Shown piece by piece: positions 1 through 10,768 of a stretch of 64,000 bases of DNA (positions are counted from its first letter, which is position 1; every line of letters starts with the position of its first letter). The notes beneath the pieces are model-generated. The model did not search any database. It saw only the letters and a program-made list of their open reading frames with translations, and had not been told where the DNA came from. This DNA comes from Orthonyx spaldingii (taxonomy: Eukaryota; Chordata; Aves; Passeriformes; Orthonychidae). The stretch spans positions 279,882 through 343,881 of the forward strand of contig VZTJ01004385.1 in assembly GCA_013397795.1 (NCBI GenBank), written 5' to 3'. The position numbers and the translations under genes were made by a program.

Positions 1-2470
1 TCTGTTGGATCCACTCGAGTTGCAGTTAAAGCTTCAGAGTGTCTGGCTCCAGCCTCATCTGGTCCATCAATCCAGATGGAGCTGTCAGCACGTGGCGTTC
101 GCAGCTCGGGCCTTACAGAGGAACAAACATTTGGTTTCATTTCAGTCGGTGAGGACGAGTCACCCCTCAGACTTTGGTGTTCAGAGTTTGCTGCTCAGGC
201 CAATGGACAGTCAGAAACTGGTGTGTGAGGTGGAGCCCCAGAAGAGGTACTGGGGTAGTTTTTGAGAGGCTCTACCCTCCTCCTCTCCCACCTCTTCTGT
301 TGTTTCGGGTTCTTCCCTCTTTGCCAGCTTTCTTTTTCTCACTCCTCCTCTGGCTTCCTCTTAGGCTTCCAAATAATTTATGTTTTAAAGTGAAACTCAG
401 CTATGCAACTGGTTTTATATTTATAAATTGTATTGGGCTGACCCTCTCCTTACCCCAGAGCTGGTATTTTTAAAAGCCCCGTTATTTCCCACTGTTTCAG
501 AAGGTTAAAAGTCCAATCTCATTACAAATGCCGTGCATATGTTGTTGTTTAGTGTTATATCAGTGCATTACCTCAAACTGCACAGCCAATCATAACCCTG
601 GTGGACTGTGTCTCACGTCATCACACGGGTGGGATGGAGGCACTGATGGTCTTTAAAGACATTAAGTCCTTTGTAATGTCTCAGGATCTTCCTTTTGTCC
701 TTTTGGTATCATCAAGCATTTTCCCTCTCTGCTTGGGCAATACAAAGAAACGTTCAGCACTTGAAATCCCATAATCAGCTTTGATCATGCTGCTTTTGGG
801 AAAGATGACTTTGTCTTGGTGGAATGTTCCTCCCTGTGAATGCTTTTGAAGTTCTTTTTCTTATTATTTCCCTCCCGATTTAAAACCAACCTACTAGATT
901 TTTGTTGCTGTTGACTTATTCTTAAGCTGTGGCTCTTTTTCTTAGTTCTTTTTGCCTAAGGATTTTCTTGATACCAAGTTCTTTATCTACTACAGTGAAC
1001 AGAAACCTGCCTAATACTTGATCAAATTAAATTTGCCGTGTCACCTGCAGCTTTTTCCAATTTTAGAGTTCTCAATACTGAACCTTTAGTATCAAAAGTC
1101 TTTGCTTGTGTTTGGAATGGACACTGTCTGGTCCTGTTAAGTTACAATTGTATTTAGGCCACTATATTCAGAATATCCTGTAACTGACCCCCAGAAAGAA
1201 AGTAAATGATCATCCTTGATTGTGGGGAGCATATCGTGACTTAGTTTAAGCCAGGAGGAATGAATGCAATGCCCTGACCATTGTTGTTGATATTTGGCTA
1301 CAGGAGATTCAAGCCCAAAGTGTCCACACTGGGTGAATATTACCCCAAAATGTAATGATGAAGGTGAGGCTCTCACCTTGGCATCAATTTTATCTGTAGT
1401 AATAATATCTTTGTGTTTCTGCTTCACCCACAAAAGCAGCCTCAGCTCAGCAGTGGTTCCTTCTCTTTGTTTCCTCAGAAAGTGCCCACTCTCTGCAGAA
1501 ACAGATGCTCAAGCGATTTGTTATTCTTCTCTTTGCTCTAAGCTAGATGAATATAATGTTCTCCGGAGTTGTAAAAGACTGTTTTTGTATCTCACAGTCA
1601 CGTTTCAGTATCAGCAAATATTTTAGATATGAGTTAAGAGAGGTACCCCACTGACAGAAGAAGGCTGGCGGAGCTTGTAGTATCACATCGTAAATTCCCT
1701 CTTCTGCTATGAAAATGTAATAAAATATGTGGCATGGCAGATTTACAATGACAATGCTGCTGCTGTGTTAAGGCAACTATTTTATCCCTTTGTTTGAAAC
1801 CGCAGTTTTTACTGTACTACACACAATGAGCCTTTCCTCTGTGCAACAACGCCTACAAGCCCCACATTAAGTCAAATATGATCTCATGGCGACTCTTCAT
1901 CAACTCGTTACACCATTATCTCTCTGCTGCTAATAAATTTTAGGAGGGAAAATTTATATGCAAATGTTTTATTTCAGCTATCGTTATACTTGGCTTATCG
2001 TGAGCCTGGTAGTGCCCCCACCCACTGACATCATCCTTGGAAACGTTCTGTTCAATAGGTCTTTTATAGTCTTAGTGCAAAGTTATATTCCCAAGCCTGA
2101 TCACACTCTTGTGATGGGATTCCCAGCTACCTACAGCAGGTGATGCATGTGGGCAGGGTCCTGCTTGCTGTAGAAACTCAGGTGGGGTTTTGCTTCTTGC
2201 TGCCTTTCCTTGTTTTTGGGTTCTGGCCTCAAAATGGGCAGCTGTGATTGCATCCTTTTATTAATCAAACTTGAGGCTTCTTTCATCCCCCACTGTTAGG
2301 TTGTCATTAAGATGCATGAAGGTTAGCTTTCTTTAAAAATTTCAGACTCTTGTTAAGATAATAAAATGTGTTTCCTTTTAAGGAAATTGCTTAATTATTG
2401 AAGAGATGACCCACAATTGTTATGATTTACTTTAATCTTCTTATATGTGTTTATGTGAATGCCTCACTAC
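1..2470. other. Single-copy non-coding DNA, no gene recognised
   Basis: No CR1, SINE or coding segment is recognised here. Frames are short (up to 110 codons) and antiparallel frames overlap around 1137-1626. A pyrimidine-rich tract at about 272-363 ends in TTAG, which resembles a splice acceptor, but nothing after it looks like an exon. From about 840 rightwards the sequence is AT-rich, with many short T runs. Confidence 0.6.
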
Positions 2471-5380
2471 AATGACAAGGATAAAATTTAGGAGGTTTAT
2501 GACTTGCTGCTTCCCAAAGACACAGGGGAATAAGCTGATCTTGTGGCTCCTGTTTTTGCTGTTGTCCCCAGGTATTTTTGCTTCATTGTCCAAATTGTAC
2601 TTATAAAATTGTATAACTGCTTCCTCTCCGTGTATGCAGCTCTGTCATAGGCTGTACTGGGAACATCCAGATAACTCCCAAAGACTAGAACATTGCTAAA
2701 GCCAAGCAAAGCTTATCTTCCTGCTTTTCTACTCTGTCACTGGGCAGGCTGATGACTGAAAGAACAGGAAAGGAGTCTGTAGGTACAAACCTCGGAGGCT
2801 GTGATCATTGTAATCCTTAAATAAAGAATATCCTGGGTATTCATGGGAAAAGAACAGGGGAGGAAGTAGCAACTGGAAGAGTGAATAAAAATTAGCTGCA
2901 CAGATTGGCATTTTCAAAATTTCTTATCAGATTAGAAATGTGTTGACAGACTTGTGATTGTTCATCATTCATACTTATTTGAGAACCTCACCACAAGGGT
3001 TGAAGGGGATCACCTCGGAAAGATGGAAGAAGAACATAAAACCTGACATTCATTTGCCTGGTAAGGAGAGCTTTCCACCCAGGAACAGAGACTTTCTCAG
3101 TGGTTGCAGCATTTGCTGTGTCACTGAACCCATCTGCTGCACAACTGTCAGGATTGTGGCACTTCAAACACACAGGGGCAGAAACACCACTCCTTTGACA
3201 AGTACTTACTCAGCAGATTGAAAGTCACAAACCCAAAAAACATCAGGGACCAGGAGCCCTGGGTCTGGAGTATAAAAAATATTGCAACTACAACTGCTTC
3301 TAAATCTTAGCTGGGGTCTTCCTAATACTTAAGAAACCAGTGGGAAGAAGTAGCTACAACAATGTGTCCAAAGGTTAGAAAAAGCCTGGCTCTGTGTTTG
3401 AAGTAATTAATAGAAGAACAGCAGTGAAAATAAAAGGAAGAAATGAAATGGCTTCCACTGTTACTCCAGGTCACCAGGAGAGGCTCAACCAGGCAGTGAT
3501 TTAACATTAACACGTATCAGCACATATGGACAATTCCAATCAAGCCAGGAACTGGTTTTTCTATGACCATGAGGAAGGTTAACTATTGTAATCCAAGTCA
3601 TCTTGACATTTTTTTCCGAGGAGCAGAATTTCCTTTCTTCTTCTGGAGAAGTTTTCATTTTGCAAGGGAGTGTGTTTACGATAGATTCCCACATCAGAAA
3701 TGGTGACATCAGTGATTCCTTTTGCAATTTCCCATCAGTACCCTGGGGACAGGGCTGGCCTTCCTTTGGCAGCCTGTGCCGAAATCTGAGGACAGCAGGT
3801 GCAGTAACACACCAAGTGCGAGTGCTTTCACCAGGCTTTAAAGGCAGGGAAAGTGCAGGAGTTACCCCCATACACAGCCTGTTCCAGGGTCTGGTTGCCC
3901 TTACTTTCATGGAGCTCTGTGACAGTGCTGTAGGCCAGCAGTGACAGAAAGCAGTGACTCTGTTGCAATAGCCACTGTAATGGAAGGAATTTTCATGGTT
4001 AACTAAGCAGGAACTGAGGTATTTTTAAGTGTGCAGCCTGCAGGTCATTTGTGTGATCGCAAAGGGAAGACAGGCATGGATTCTTTGTTTGGGTGCAAAT
4101 TATCTCATCCCCTGCTCCTCACTGCTGCTTCTTTCTTTTCAGGCCCTGAGGACACGCTGGGGCTGCCAGATTAACCCTTTCCCAGACTTTGGGCTTTGCA
4201 GCCACCCCAGGAGGTCTAATCCTCTTCCTTCTCTCCCTTGAGGCAGGAGATGGAAAGAATCCATGTTGTTCCAAAATCTATGTGGATTTGCCATGCTGGA
4301 AGCTCTGTGTAACTCCCTATGCTGGTGAACCTGCTACAGGTGGTCTGGGCACGTGGGCTGTCTGTAGTTTTATTTCTAAGGGCATGAGATGTCTGGCAAG
4401 TGAAAAATTGGCTTTTCACTGAGTTACACTAAATATGACTCTTATCTTCTTTTTCTTTCCTGCATGTGTGGGGGACGTCCCTGTCAGGATAAGAGACACT
4501 CCACACGATGCCTGGAGATTTAAAAGCACTGTGAAGAGAGATTGGGCTTGCTAAGGATTTAATGAACAACTTGTTGAGGTCATTTGGCTCTCCATGATTT
4601 AGCAAACTGATAAGTGATTAAGGATAATTTTCCAGTTAGCTTGCTGCTACTCTTTAAAGTGTCTGATGAACATCAGCAGCTGAGCTGATTGAGAACTAAC
4701 CATCTAGTTTGGCTGCTAATTGCTTGTTTGGCCATCCAGCTCCCTGTTTGTGAGATTTTCAGGTGGCTATCAGAAACAGTCTTCTGATCACTCGATCATG
4801 ACTTAGATGAAGTGAGGTCAATCAGCTGTTAATGAAGTATTTTCAAACCCAATATGTAGAAAGTTATTTCATTCCCAAGCAAGGACTAGAACTCCAATGA
4901 TTTTTAGACTATTATATGACTTTCCCATGGAGACACCCCTCACCAGAGGGGCTTTAAAGGTTTGTTACCAAGATGGTTGGAGCTAATCCTGCTGAGGTTG
5001 AGGGTGGAAAGCATGTGTGTGTGTGTATTTCTGTATCCCCACATACCATGTGTTTCTCTTCTGTGCAGGCAGGAAGCAGATTTGTCCTCCTGCCATGTAT
5101 ATTCATCAGGTGTTATCTGACCTCGGGTCCTACTTAAGGAAACATCTAACTGAGGTTGATGGAAGACTTGCCCAAGTAATGACATCATTAACAGGACTTG
5201 TGATAAAAGTGGAGTGTCACCCACACTGATTGCATGGAGCATTGCATGATAGCTGGGATGTCTGTAAAATCTGTGCAAAATTAACTACAGCTGCACAATA
5301 GGTGATTAAACTAGTTTTCTCATGCTGTAACCCAACCCTCTTTAATACTCATTTAAGAATTCTTTCTTTTATAGGTCTGT
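2471..5380. other. Single-copy non-coding DNA, no gene recognised
   Basis: No interspersed repeat is recognised. Antiparallel open frames at 3485-3910 (minus, 141 codons) and 3603-3944 (plus, 113 codons) cover the same bases, and neither matches a family I know. The stretch 4440-4880 is a smooth AT-rich sequence without repeats, the texture often seen in conserved non-coding DNA. That last remark is inference only. A short (GT)n run occurs near 5014-5026. Confidence 0.55.
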
Positions 5381-7606
5381 AATATGCATGAGCCCATTCC
5401 TTTCCACCCTCCCTATTACTCTACAGCAATGCCTTATTTAATACCCTGCTCTTATTTTTATTGCTTCTAGCAGTCAATCTCCTCTCCCCGGCCTCTGTCC
5501 TGGGTAACTTAGCCAAGAAAGGGGGAAGTTCTTGGTGGGGAAAGTGGTGGAAAAGGAATAGAACCACTCCAGACTTGTTGAACTAGTCCCACAACAGAAG
5601 TAGCTCTCCCAGAGAAAGACTGGCACAGGCAGGTTCCCTTCTCTATGACTTTTCTTTGCAGCTCTGAACCTGCTTATGTGGAGTCCATGTAGACCAGGGT
5701 TACGTCACCTCTTCAGTCTCCTCAGGTCCTGTTGTGGGGCAAGAGAAAATTCCTACCAAGACTTTATGGTGCTGGTCTGTAACTTTTGTAAAACCTGGGA
5801 AATCTGAGAGATGAGGTTTTCTTGCAAATGCCCTTGGACCTGGTAGCCCCTTCAGGAGCTCTTCCTGAAGGAGAGGAGAAATTGTTAGATCTGCTTTAGG
5901 TAAAATCCTGATGCAGTTCATCTCGAGTGAGCTGGCCATGCTAACTGAGGGCTCAGGATCTGTTTCCTATAAAGTGAGAAATGTCCTGTAAAAAGGGGCC
6001 ATAATCAAAGCAAGCTTTGAAAGAAATTGGATGCAGTGCCTCAACATTGCTAGTGCATAACATTGAAAGCTCATGAATTCGTCACCACAAGCACAAACCC
6101 AGAGCATTTTGGGTTCTCTTCTCATCAGTGAATAGTCTGAGGTCCCTGGGAGTGGTTCTCAATTGTGATCTGAGAAATAAGAGCTGGAGAATTTCATGTG
6201 TGATTCCTGAGTGGGCATCAAAAGTCCATGCATCAGACCACCTACTGCCTATGAGAGGACCATTTCATTCAAGATGTTATTCCATCTTGAATTAAAGACT
6301 TCAAATTAGAAAGATCTTAACATATCCCAAAGTTAATTGATGCATTGGTTGACTGTAGGCAGGTACTCAAAAGTAAGATCTGCCTTTTGATTTTTAACCT
6401 TTGGGATTCATCTTTTTTTCTTCACAACTGTAAGGATTTGAGACTTCTTTTAACTTTTAATGAGCTTGAAATTTTTGTATAATAACAGGCTGGTGGGACA
6501 TGGGACTTTGAACAACATATTTAATAATAAAAGACAACAATAAAATGGTTGAAAGGGTGGATACAGAAAGGTTACCTCATCTTTCCAGTAGCAGAAGGTA
6601 ATAAGTGAGTTGTGTTGTTTTTACTAGCAAATGACTGAAGATATTTTTCTGGAAAATAAATTCAGCCCCATCAAAGAGACTCCCATCTAGTGAAATGAAA
6701 CAGATTTAAAATAGATTTATCCATTAAAACATTGAGCTAAGCTTCCCTTGGTCCCTACTGAGCAGAAGACGCCTGTCCCATCCACCCCTAATCTGAGAAG
6801 CTCATTGTGTCTCCCAGACCTATTTGCAGCGAGACACTTGTGGGAGATGAAACCTTGGCATGGGAGGTTGCTTGTCTCCGAGGGCTGTTGGAAGGGGAGC
6901 AGAATTCCTTGTCTGCCTCGATCCACCCACGCAAACAGGAAGGAGGCTGTGCCAGATGATAAGTCCAACTTACCATCCAGGGTAAGTAGAGGCCAGAGAG
7001 GATTGTTTTCATTTCCACGGGATTTCTAATTAAGGGACATGCTTTAACTGTGTTTTCAATGGCTGAACATCCAAGTGACAGCTTGATATGAGCAATTTGT
7101 CTGGCAGGATAGATAAATTCATACCAAGGCTAAAGGATTTTCCGTTTAAAACGGGTACACATCCTTAGCTGCGAATTGGATCAAACATTCCTGTAACTAA
7201 AGAATCCCCTTTATGTAACAACTGCTTTTAAACCTTCATTCTTTGCACTTTTAATGATCAAAGTCTCTCCTGATTTGTCCCCAGTCATTGACTCTGCCAA
7301 GTGCTTGTTTTTTTTCAGAACTCTCAGTCTTGTTCCAGTTTGATGAATGAAGGGAAATGTCTATTCCCATTTCTCCTGTCCCACCCAGCCCTAATGAGCA
7401 GTAGCATTGTCTGTCTGATTCCTGGGGGAATTTGCCACCTGCACAGTGGCTGGGCTGGGCTGTTGCAGCTGGATTTCTTCTGATCTTTGTTTTCTAGAGA
7501 TGTGATCCAGTGTCTTGAGAACAGGTAGAGAGGGAAGGTGCTGGTGTCTCTCTGTCCCAGGAAGATCAGTGCAGCATGATTAGGCCACAGGGTGCTGTGT
7601 GTTTTA
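5381..7606. other. Single-copy non-coding DNA, no gene recognised
   Basis: No interspersed repeat is recognised. The segment 6730-7030 is GC-richer than its surroundings and has overlapping open frames on both strands. A perfect splice-donor-like GTAAGT lies at 6982-6987 inside the plus-strand frame 6748-7029, but the peptide is unfamiliar. The rest is AT-rich and featureless to the eye. Confidence 0.55.
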
Positions 7607-7940
7607 TGGAATCACAGAATCCCAGACTGGGTTGGGTTGTAAGAGACCTTAAAGAGCATCATGTTCCACTCTCTGCCATGTGCAGGGACGCCTTCCACTA
7701 TCCCAGGCTGCTCCAAGCCCTGTCTGACCTGGCCTTGGACACTTCCAGGGATCCAGGGGCAGCCACAGCTTCCCTGGGCACCCTGTGCCAGGGCCTCACC
7801 ACCCTCACAGCCAAGAATTTCTTCCTAACATCTAATCTAAACCTACTCTTTGACTGTTTGAAGCCATTCCCCCTTGTTCTGTCACTCCATGCTCTTGTAA
7901 ATAGTTTCTGTAGTAGTTTCTGGAATACTGGAAGTCCATC
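7607..7940 (-). mobile_element. CR1 LINE fragment, 3' end, minus strand
   Basis: CR1 is a non-LTR retrotransposon. This copy keeps only the 3' untranslated part and lies inverted, so its 3' terminus is at the left. Visible landmarks are the terminal GGAATCACAGAATC, the adjoining GGGTTGTAAGAGACCTTAAA, the CTTCCACTATCCCAGG block, and the CCATTCCCCCTTGTTCTGTC block at about 7864-7883. The right end beyond 7910 decays and its limit is approximate. The 5' part and both open reading frames are absent, as usual for CR1. A plus-strand open frame of 175 codons across it is a chance reading of the repeat. Confidence 0.93.
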
Positions 7941-8601
7941 CAGTCAAGAAAGGTGCTGCTTTGGTTGGGGACATGCTGCCTTTTATCGCGTTCACAGAAA
8001 TAGATCAAAGACACGCTCACGATACCCGTGGCCAGCAGAGGCAATGTGGGCAAACACTAAGTGGGTTTGTTCCCGTAGGAGTCCCAGTTTGAAACTCTCT
8101 TGATAACTTTGCCAGGTTCAGCTAGAAAGGCTCTGACATTTAATGCTAGTTAATGAGAAATGTGAGCTTTGAAGGTTACAGGATTGCATGTTCTCCCTTC
8201 CCCCCATCATCACATGGCACCATTCAAAATATGTCTGAGTAGAGAATACAGTTATTTTTGGTACTGGCCCAGAAACTTATCAGGTGAAGTGCAATTAATG
8301 AATCAAGTGCCTTAAAATATCTGCCCAGAAGCAGCAGGTACTCTTTTGGTGACTGAGGACAGGAATTCCATTCAGAAGAATAGTAAAAAGCTTTTCTTAC
8401 ATCATTTCTTCACAGTGTATTTGTCCTGCTACTTCCAGGGATGTTGTATTTTTGCCACACCAATGCAAATCTGCCTTACCTTGGCAAATCACAAGACTGG
8501 AATATCTCAGTCTGTGTGTTCAGGGGGGATTCAGATGAAATCCTGATGGGGCTTGCCTGGCTCAGACATAACTGCAGTCCAGAGTGCCAGGAAGGGGATG
8601 T
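7941..8601. other. Single-copy DNA between two CR1 fragments
   Basis: About 660 bases separating two CR1 copies in the same orientation. No gene, RNA or repeat is recognised. Short overlapping open frames are present, none convincing. Confidence 0.55.
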
Positions 8602-8960
8602 ACAGAATCATGGAATATCCTGATCTGGAAGGAGACTCACAAGGATCATCCAGTCCAACTCCTGGGCCTGCACAGACACCCCAACAATCCCACCCTGTGC
8701 CTGAGAGCGTTGTCCAAACACTCCTGGAGCTCTGGCAGCCTTGAGGTGGTACCCATTCCCTGGTGAGCTGTTCAGTGCCCCAGCACCCTCTGAGGGAAGA
8801 ACCTTTCCTGACTTCCAACCTAAACCTCCCTGACACAGCTCCAGCCATTCCCTCAGGTCCTGTCACTGTCACAGAGCACGGAGATCAGAGCTGCTCCTCC
8901 ACTGTCCCTTGTGAGGAAGCTGCACCCACCATGAGGCCTCCCCTCAGGTCTCCCCTCAGA
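8602..8960 (-). mobile_element. CR1 LINE fragment, second 3'-end class, minus strand
   Basis: Inverted CR1 3' fragment with its terminus at the left (ACAGAATCATGGAATATCC). It belongs to the class whose end reads as a GGAATATCCTGA-like stretch followed by GGAAGGAGACTCACAAGGAT. Further landmarks are GCCTGAGAGCGTTGTCC, the AGCACCCTCTGAGGGAAGAA block, and TTGTGAGGAAGCTGCACCC at the 5' side of the fragment. The class differs from the neighbour at 7607, so these are independent insertions. I recall this type as common in songbirds. The right boundary is approximate. Confidence 0.92.
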
Positions 8961-10089
8961 TGTAGGTTGGCTTTAGAGCTTGTTTCTTTTGTGCTCTTCT
9001 TTCCTGGGTCATCAAATGCCAGAAAAAGTAGAGGAGGAATCTATGACTTAAATTCAGAGGAGCCCAGGACTAGCGCAAAGATTGGGGAAAAGGAAGGTCA
9101 GGACAAGGAGTTTTCCAAGGTTGTGCATGAGGAGACTGCACAGGACTTACAGAGGGATTGAGAATAATGAGTCAAGGGAAACTGAGAGTGGGTACAAGAA
9201 ATGGGAAAGGTCAGACAGAGCTTTAGACAGAAAATTGGGTGGGGTTAATAAAATCAGGAAGGTATGGGACAGAAACAATCATCTGTGGTGGTAGAGAATA
9301 GAAGGAAGCAGGGGCAGTGAAACACTCTGTGTGGAGAGGGGCAATTACATGACAAGGAGTGGGAACTCGCTGGCCAGGCAAAAGGAGACAAAGTGTTCTA
9401 AAGAGAACTGTGGGTGTGAAAATGGGAACTCGAGTGAGTTGACTCTGAGAGGAGACCAGCACTGGCATGAAAGCCACAGGTGGTTCTCAAAGAAGATTGA
9501 ATGGAGTCAGACTTTGGAACATCTGTGGGCAGATCCATGTCCATTTGTCCCCAGGCTGGAATAAGACCTGGAGCCAGGGGCACACCATCCCACTGTACCT
9601 GAGCTCCTCTCCAACTCTGCTGTCCATAAAGAGCGTGTCTAATGCCAGTGGAGAAAAAATATGGACTGAGCATAGAAAGAAGGTGTGTTCATCATGGCCT
9701 GTGCTCCAGGGGCTTAAGGCAGGGACAGTTTGACCTGTGCATTTTCTGATAGTGTGGAATGATTGAATTTACAACTGTACTGACATCCTCTGAATGCAGT
9801 GTCAGGGAATAACACAGAACAATGGGTTAAGGAGACAGGGAAGGGTTATGCTGTGCAGAAGAGAACAACTTTAGCAGATAAGTAATTAGAGATAACAGAG
9901 CTGGAGAGCACAGGGCTGATAGGTCGTGGCTGAAATACCCACGTCTATTAGTAAAGCCAAGAGGCAAGGGCTGTCTCTGTGCTCTCATTTGCTATAGTAC
10001 AGATGTTTGATAATCCCAAAAGAGGTCAATGCTCCAGTGCTGGGCACTCAACACTGTCAGAGGAAGATGGTATTTGCATTAAGGAGCCT
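8961..10089. other. Non-coding DNA with a strongly purine-rich plus strand
   Basis: From about 9010 to 9500 the plus strand is conspicuously rich in A and G (many GGAA, GAGG and AAGG words), with open frames on both strands up to 91 codons. No family is recognised. It could be an unrecognised old transposon piece or a low-complexity purine tract. The rest is ordinary single-copy sequence. Confidence 0.5.
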
Positions 10090-10215
10090 AAGTTTAAACA
10101 GACAAGGCAGACAGAGTGGGAGAGGAGCAGGAGCACTGAGAGGTAAAGCAGGTGGCCATGGTTAGCAGCAGAGCTGATTCCTGAACTTCTGAATCCCAGT
10201 GCACTGGTGTGTCTG
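10090..10215 (-). mobile_element. MIR-like (CORE-SINE) fragment, minus strand
   Basis: The order of landmarks fits an inverted MIR or related tRNA-derived SINE: a CACTGAGAGGTAAAGCAGGT stretch (the reverse of the 'gaggcacagagaggttaag' region), then GTTAGCAGCAGAGCTGATTC, then a CTTCTGAATCCCAGTGCACTG tail that corresponds to the tRNA-related part. Such SINEs predate the amniote radiation and survive in birds only as decayed remnants. Identity is judged by eye and the boundaries are approximate. Confidence 0.55.
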
Positions 10216-10666
10216 TTAAATTGTGCTGCTGTTTGTGTTCTTACCGAAGCCAAAAGGATGTCTGAGTAAATGCTCAAGGCTAAAAGCACTATGGGATTTC
10301 TGCCCTAGAAACCAGAATCCAAAACGGGCTGATTTTACTTTTTAAAGGAAAAAGCAAATGGGTCAGGTCCTATTCTGAATGGTCCTGCTGCCACACCAGC
10401 ACACAGTGCGTGCTCTGTATGAGAAGAGAAATCCCCCTAAAACGGGACCGCAGCCCTTAGCCCTGGTGGGAGATGGGGATGCACTGAAATCTGTTTGTAT
10501 TGGCTGGGGAATACACAGGTTAATAGGGGTTTTAGCATGTGCACAGGACTTAGAACTGTCCTCAACACTGTGCACAACAAATAAATTAAATTGTTAATTA
10601 CTTGTCCTGAGGATTTATATAATGCAGTGTTAGTCCTACACAAGGAAAATTAAGGCAGCAAGAACA
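10216..10666. other. Single-copy DNA, nothing recognised
   Basis: Short antiparallel open frames near 10360-10640 (up to 72 codons) overlap one another and look like chance. No repeat or RNA is recognised. Confidence 0.5.
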
Positions 10667-10768
10667 GAACCATGAAATCTCAGAGTGGTTTGGGTTAGAA
10701 GGGACCTTAAAGACCATCTCTTTCCAATCCCCTGCCATGGGCAGGGACAGCTTCCACTAGACCAGGCA
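10667..10768 (-). mobile_element. CR1 LINE 3'-end fragment, minus strand
   Basis: A short inverted CR1 remnant. It contains GAGTGGTTTGGGTTAGAAGG, then ACCTTAAAGACCATC, CCCTGCCATGGGCAGGGACA, and finally CTTCCACTAGACCAGG, after which similarity stops. Only about 100 bases of the 3' untranslated region remain. The CTAGACCAGG variant is shared with the fragment at 32889, which suggests the same older subfamily. Confidence 0.9.

Noticed and set aside
272..364. Pyrimidine tract ending in TTAG as a splice acceptor
   Set aside because: The sequence after it is AT-rich and not open in a convincing frame.
7576..8103. 175-codon plus-strand open frame
   Set aside because: It reads through a minus-strand CR1 tail and has no domain.
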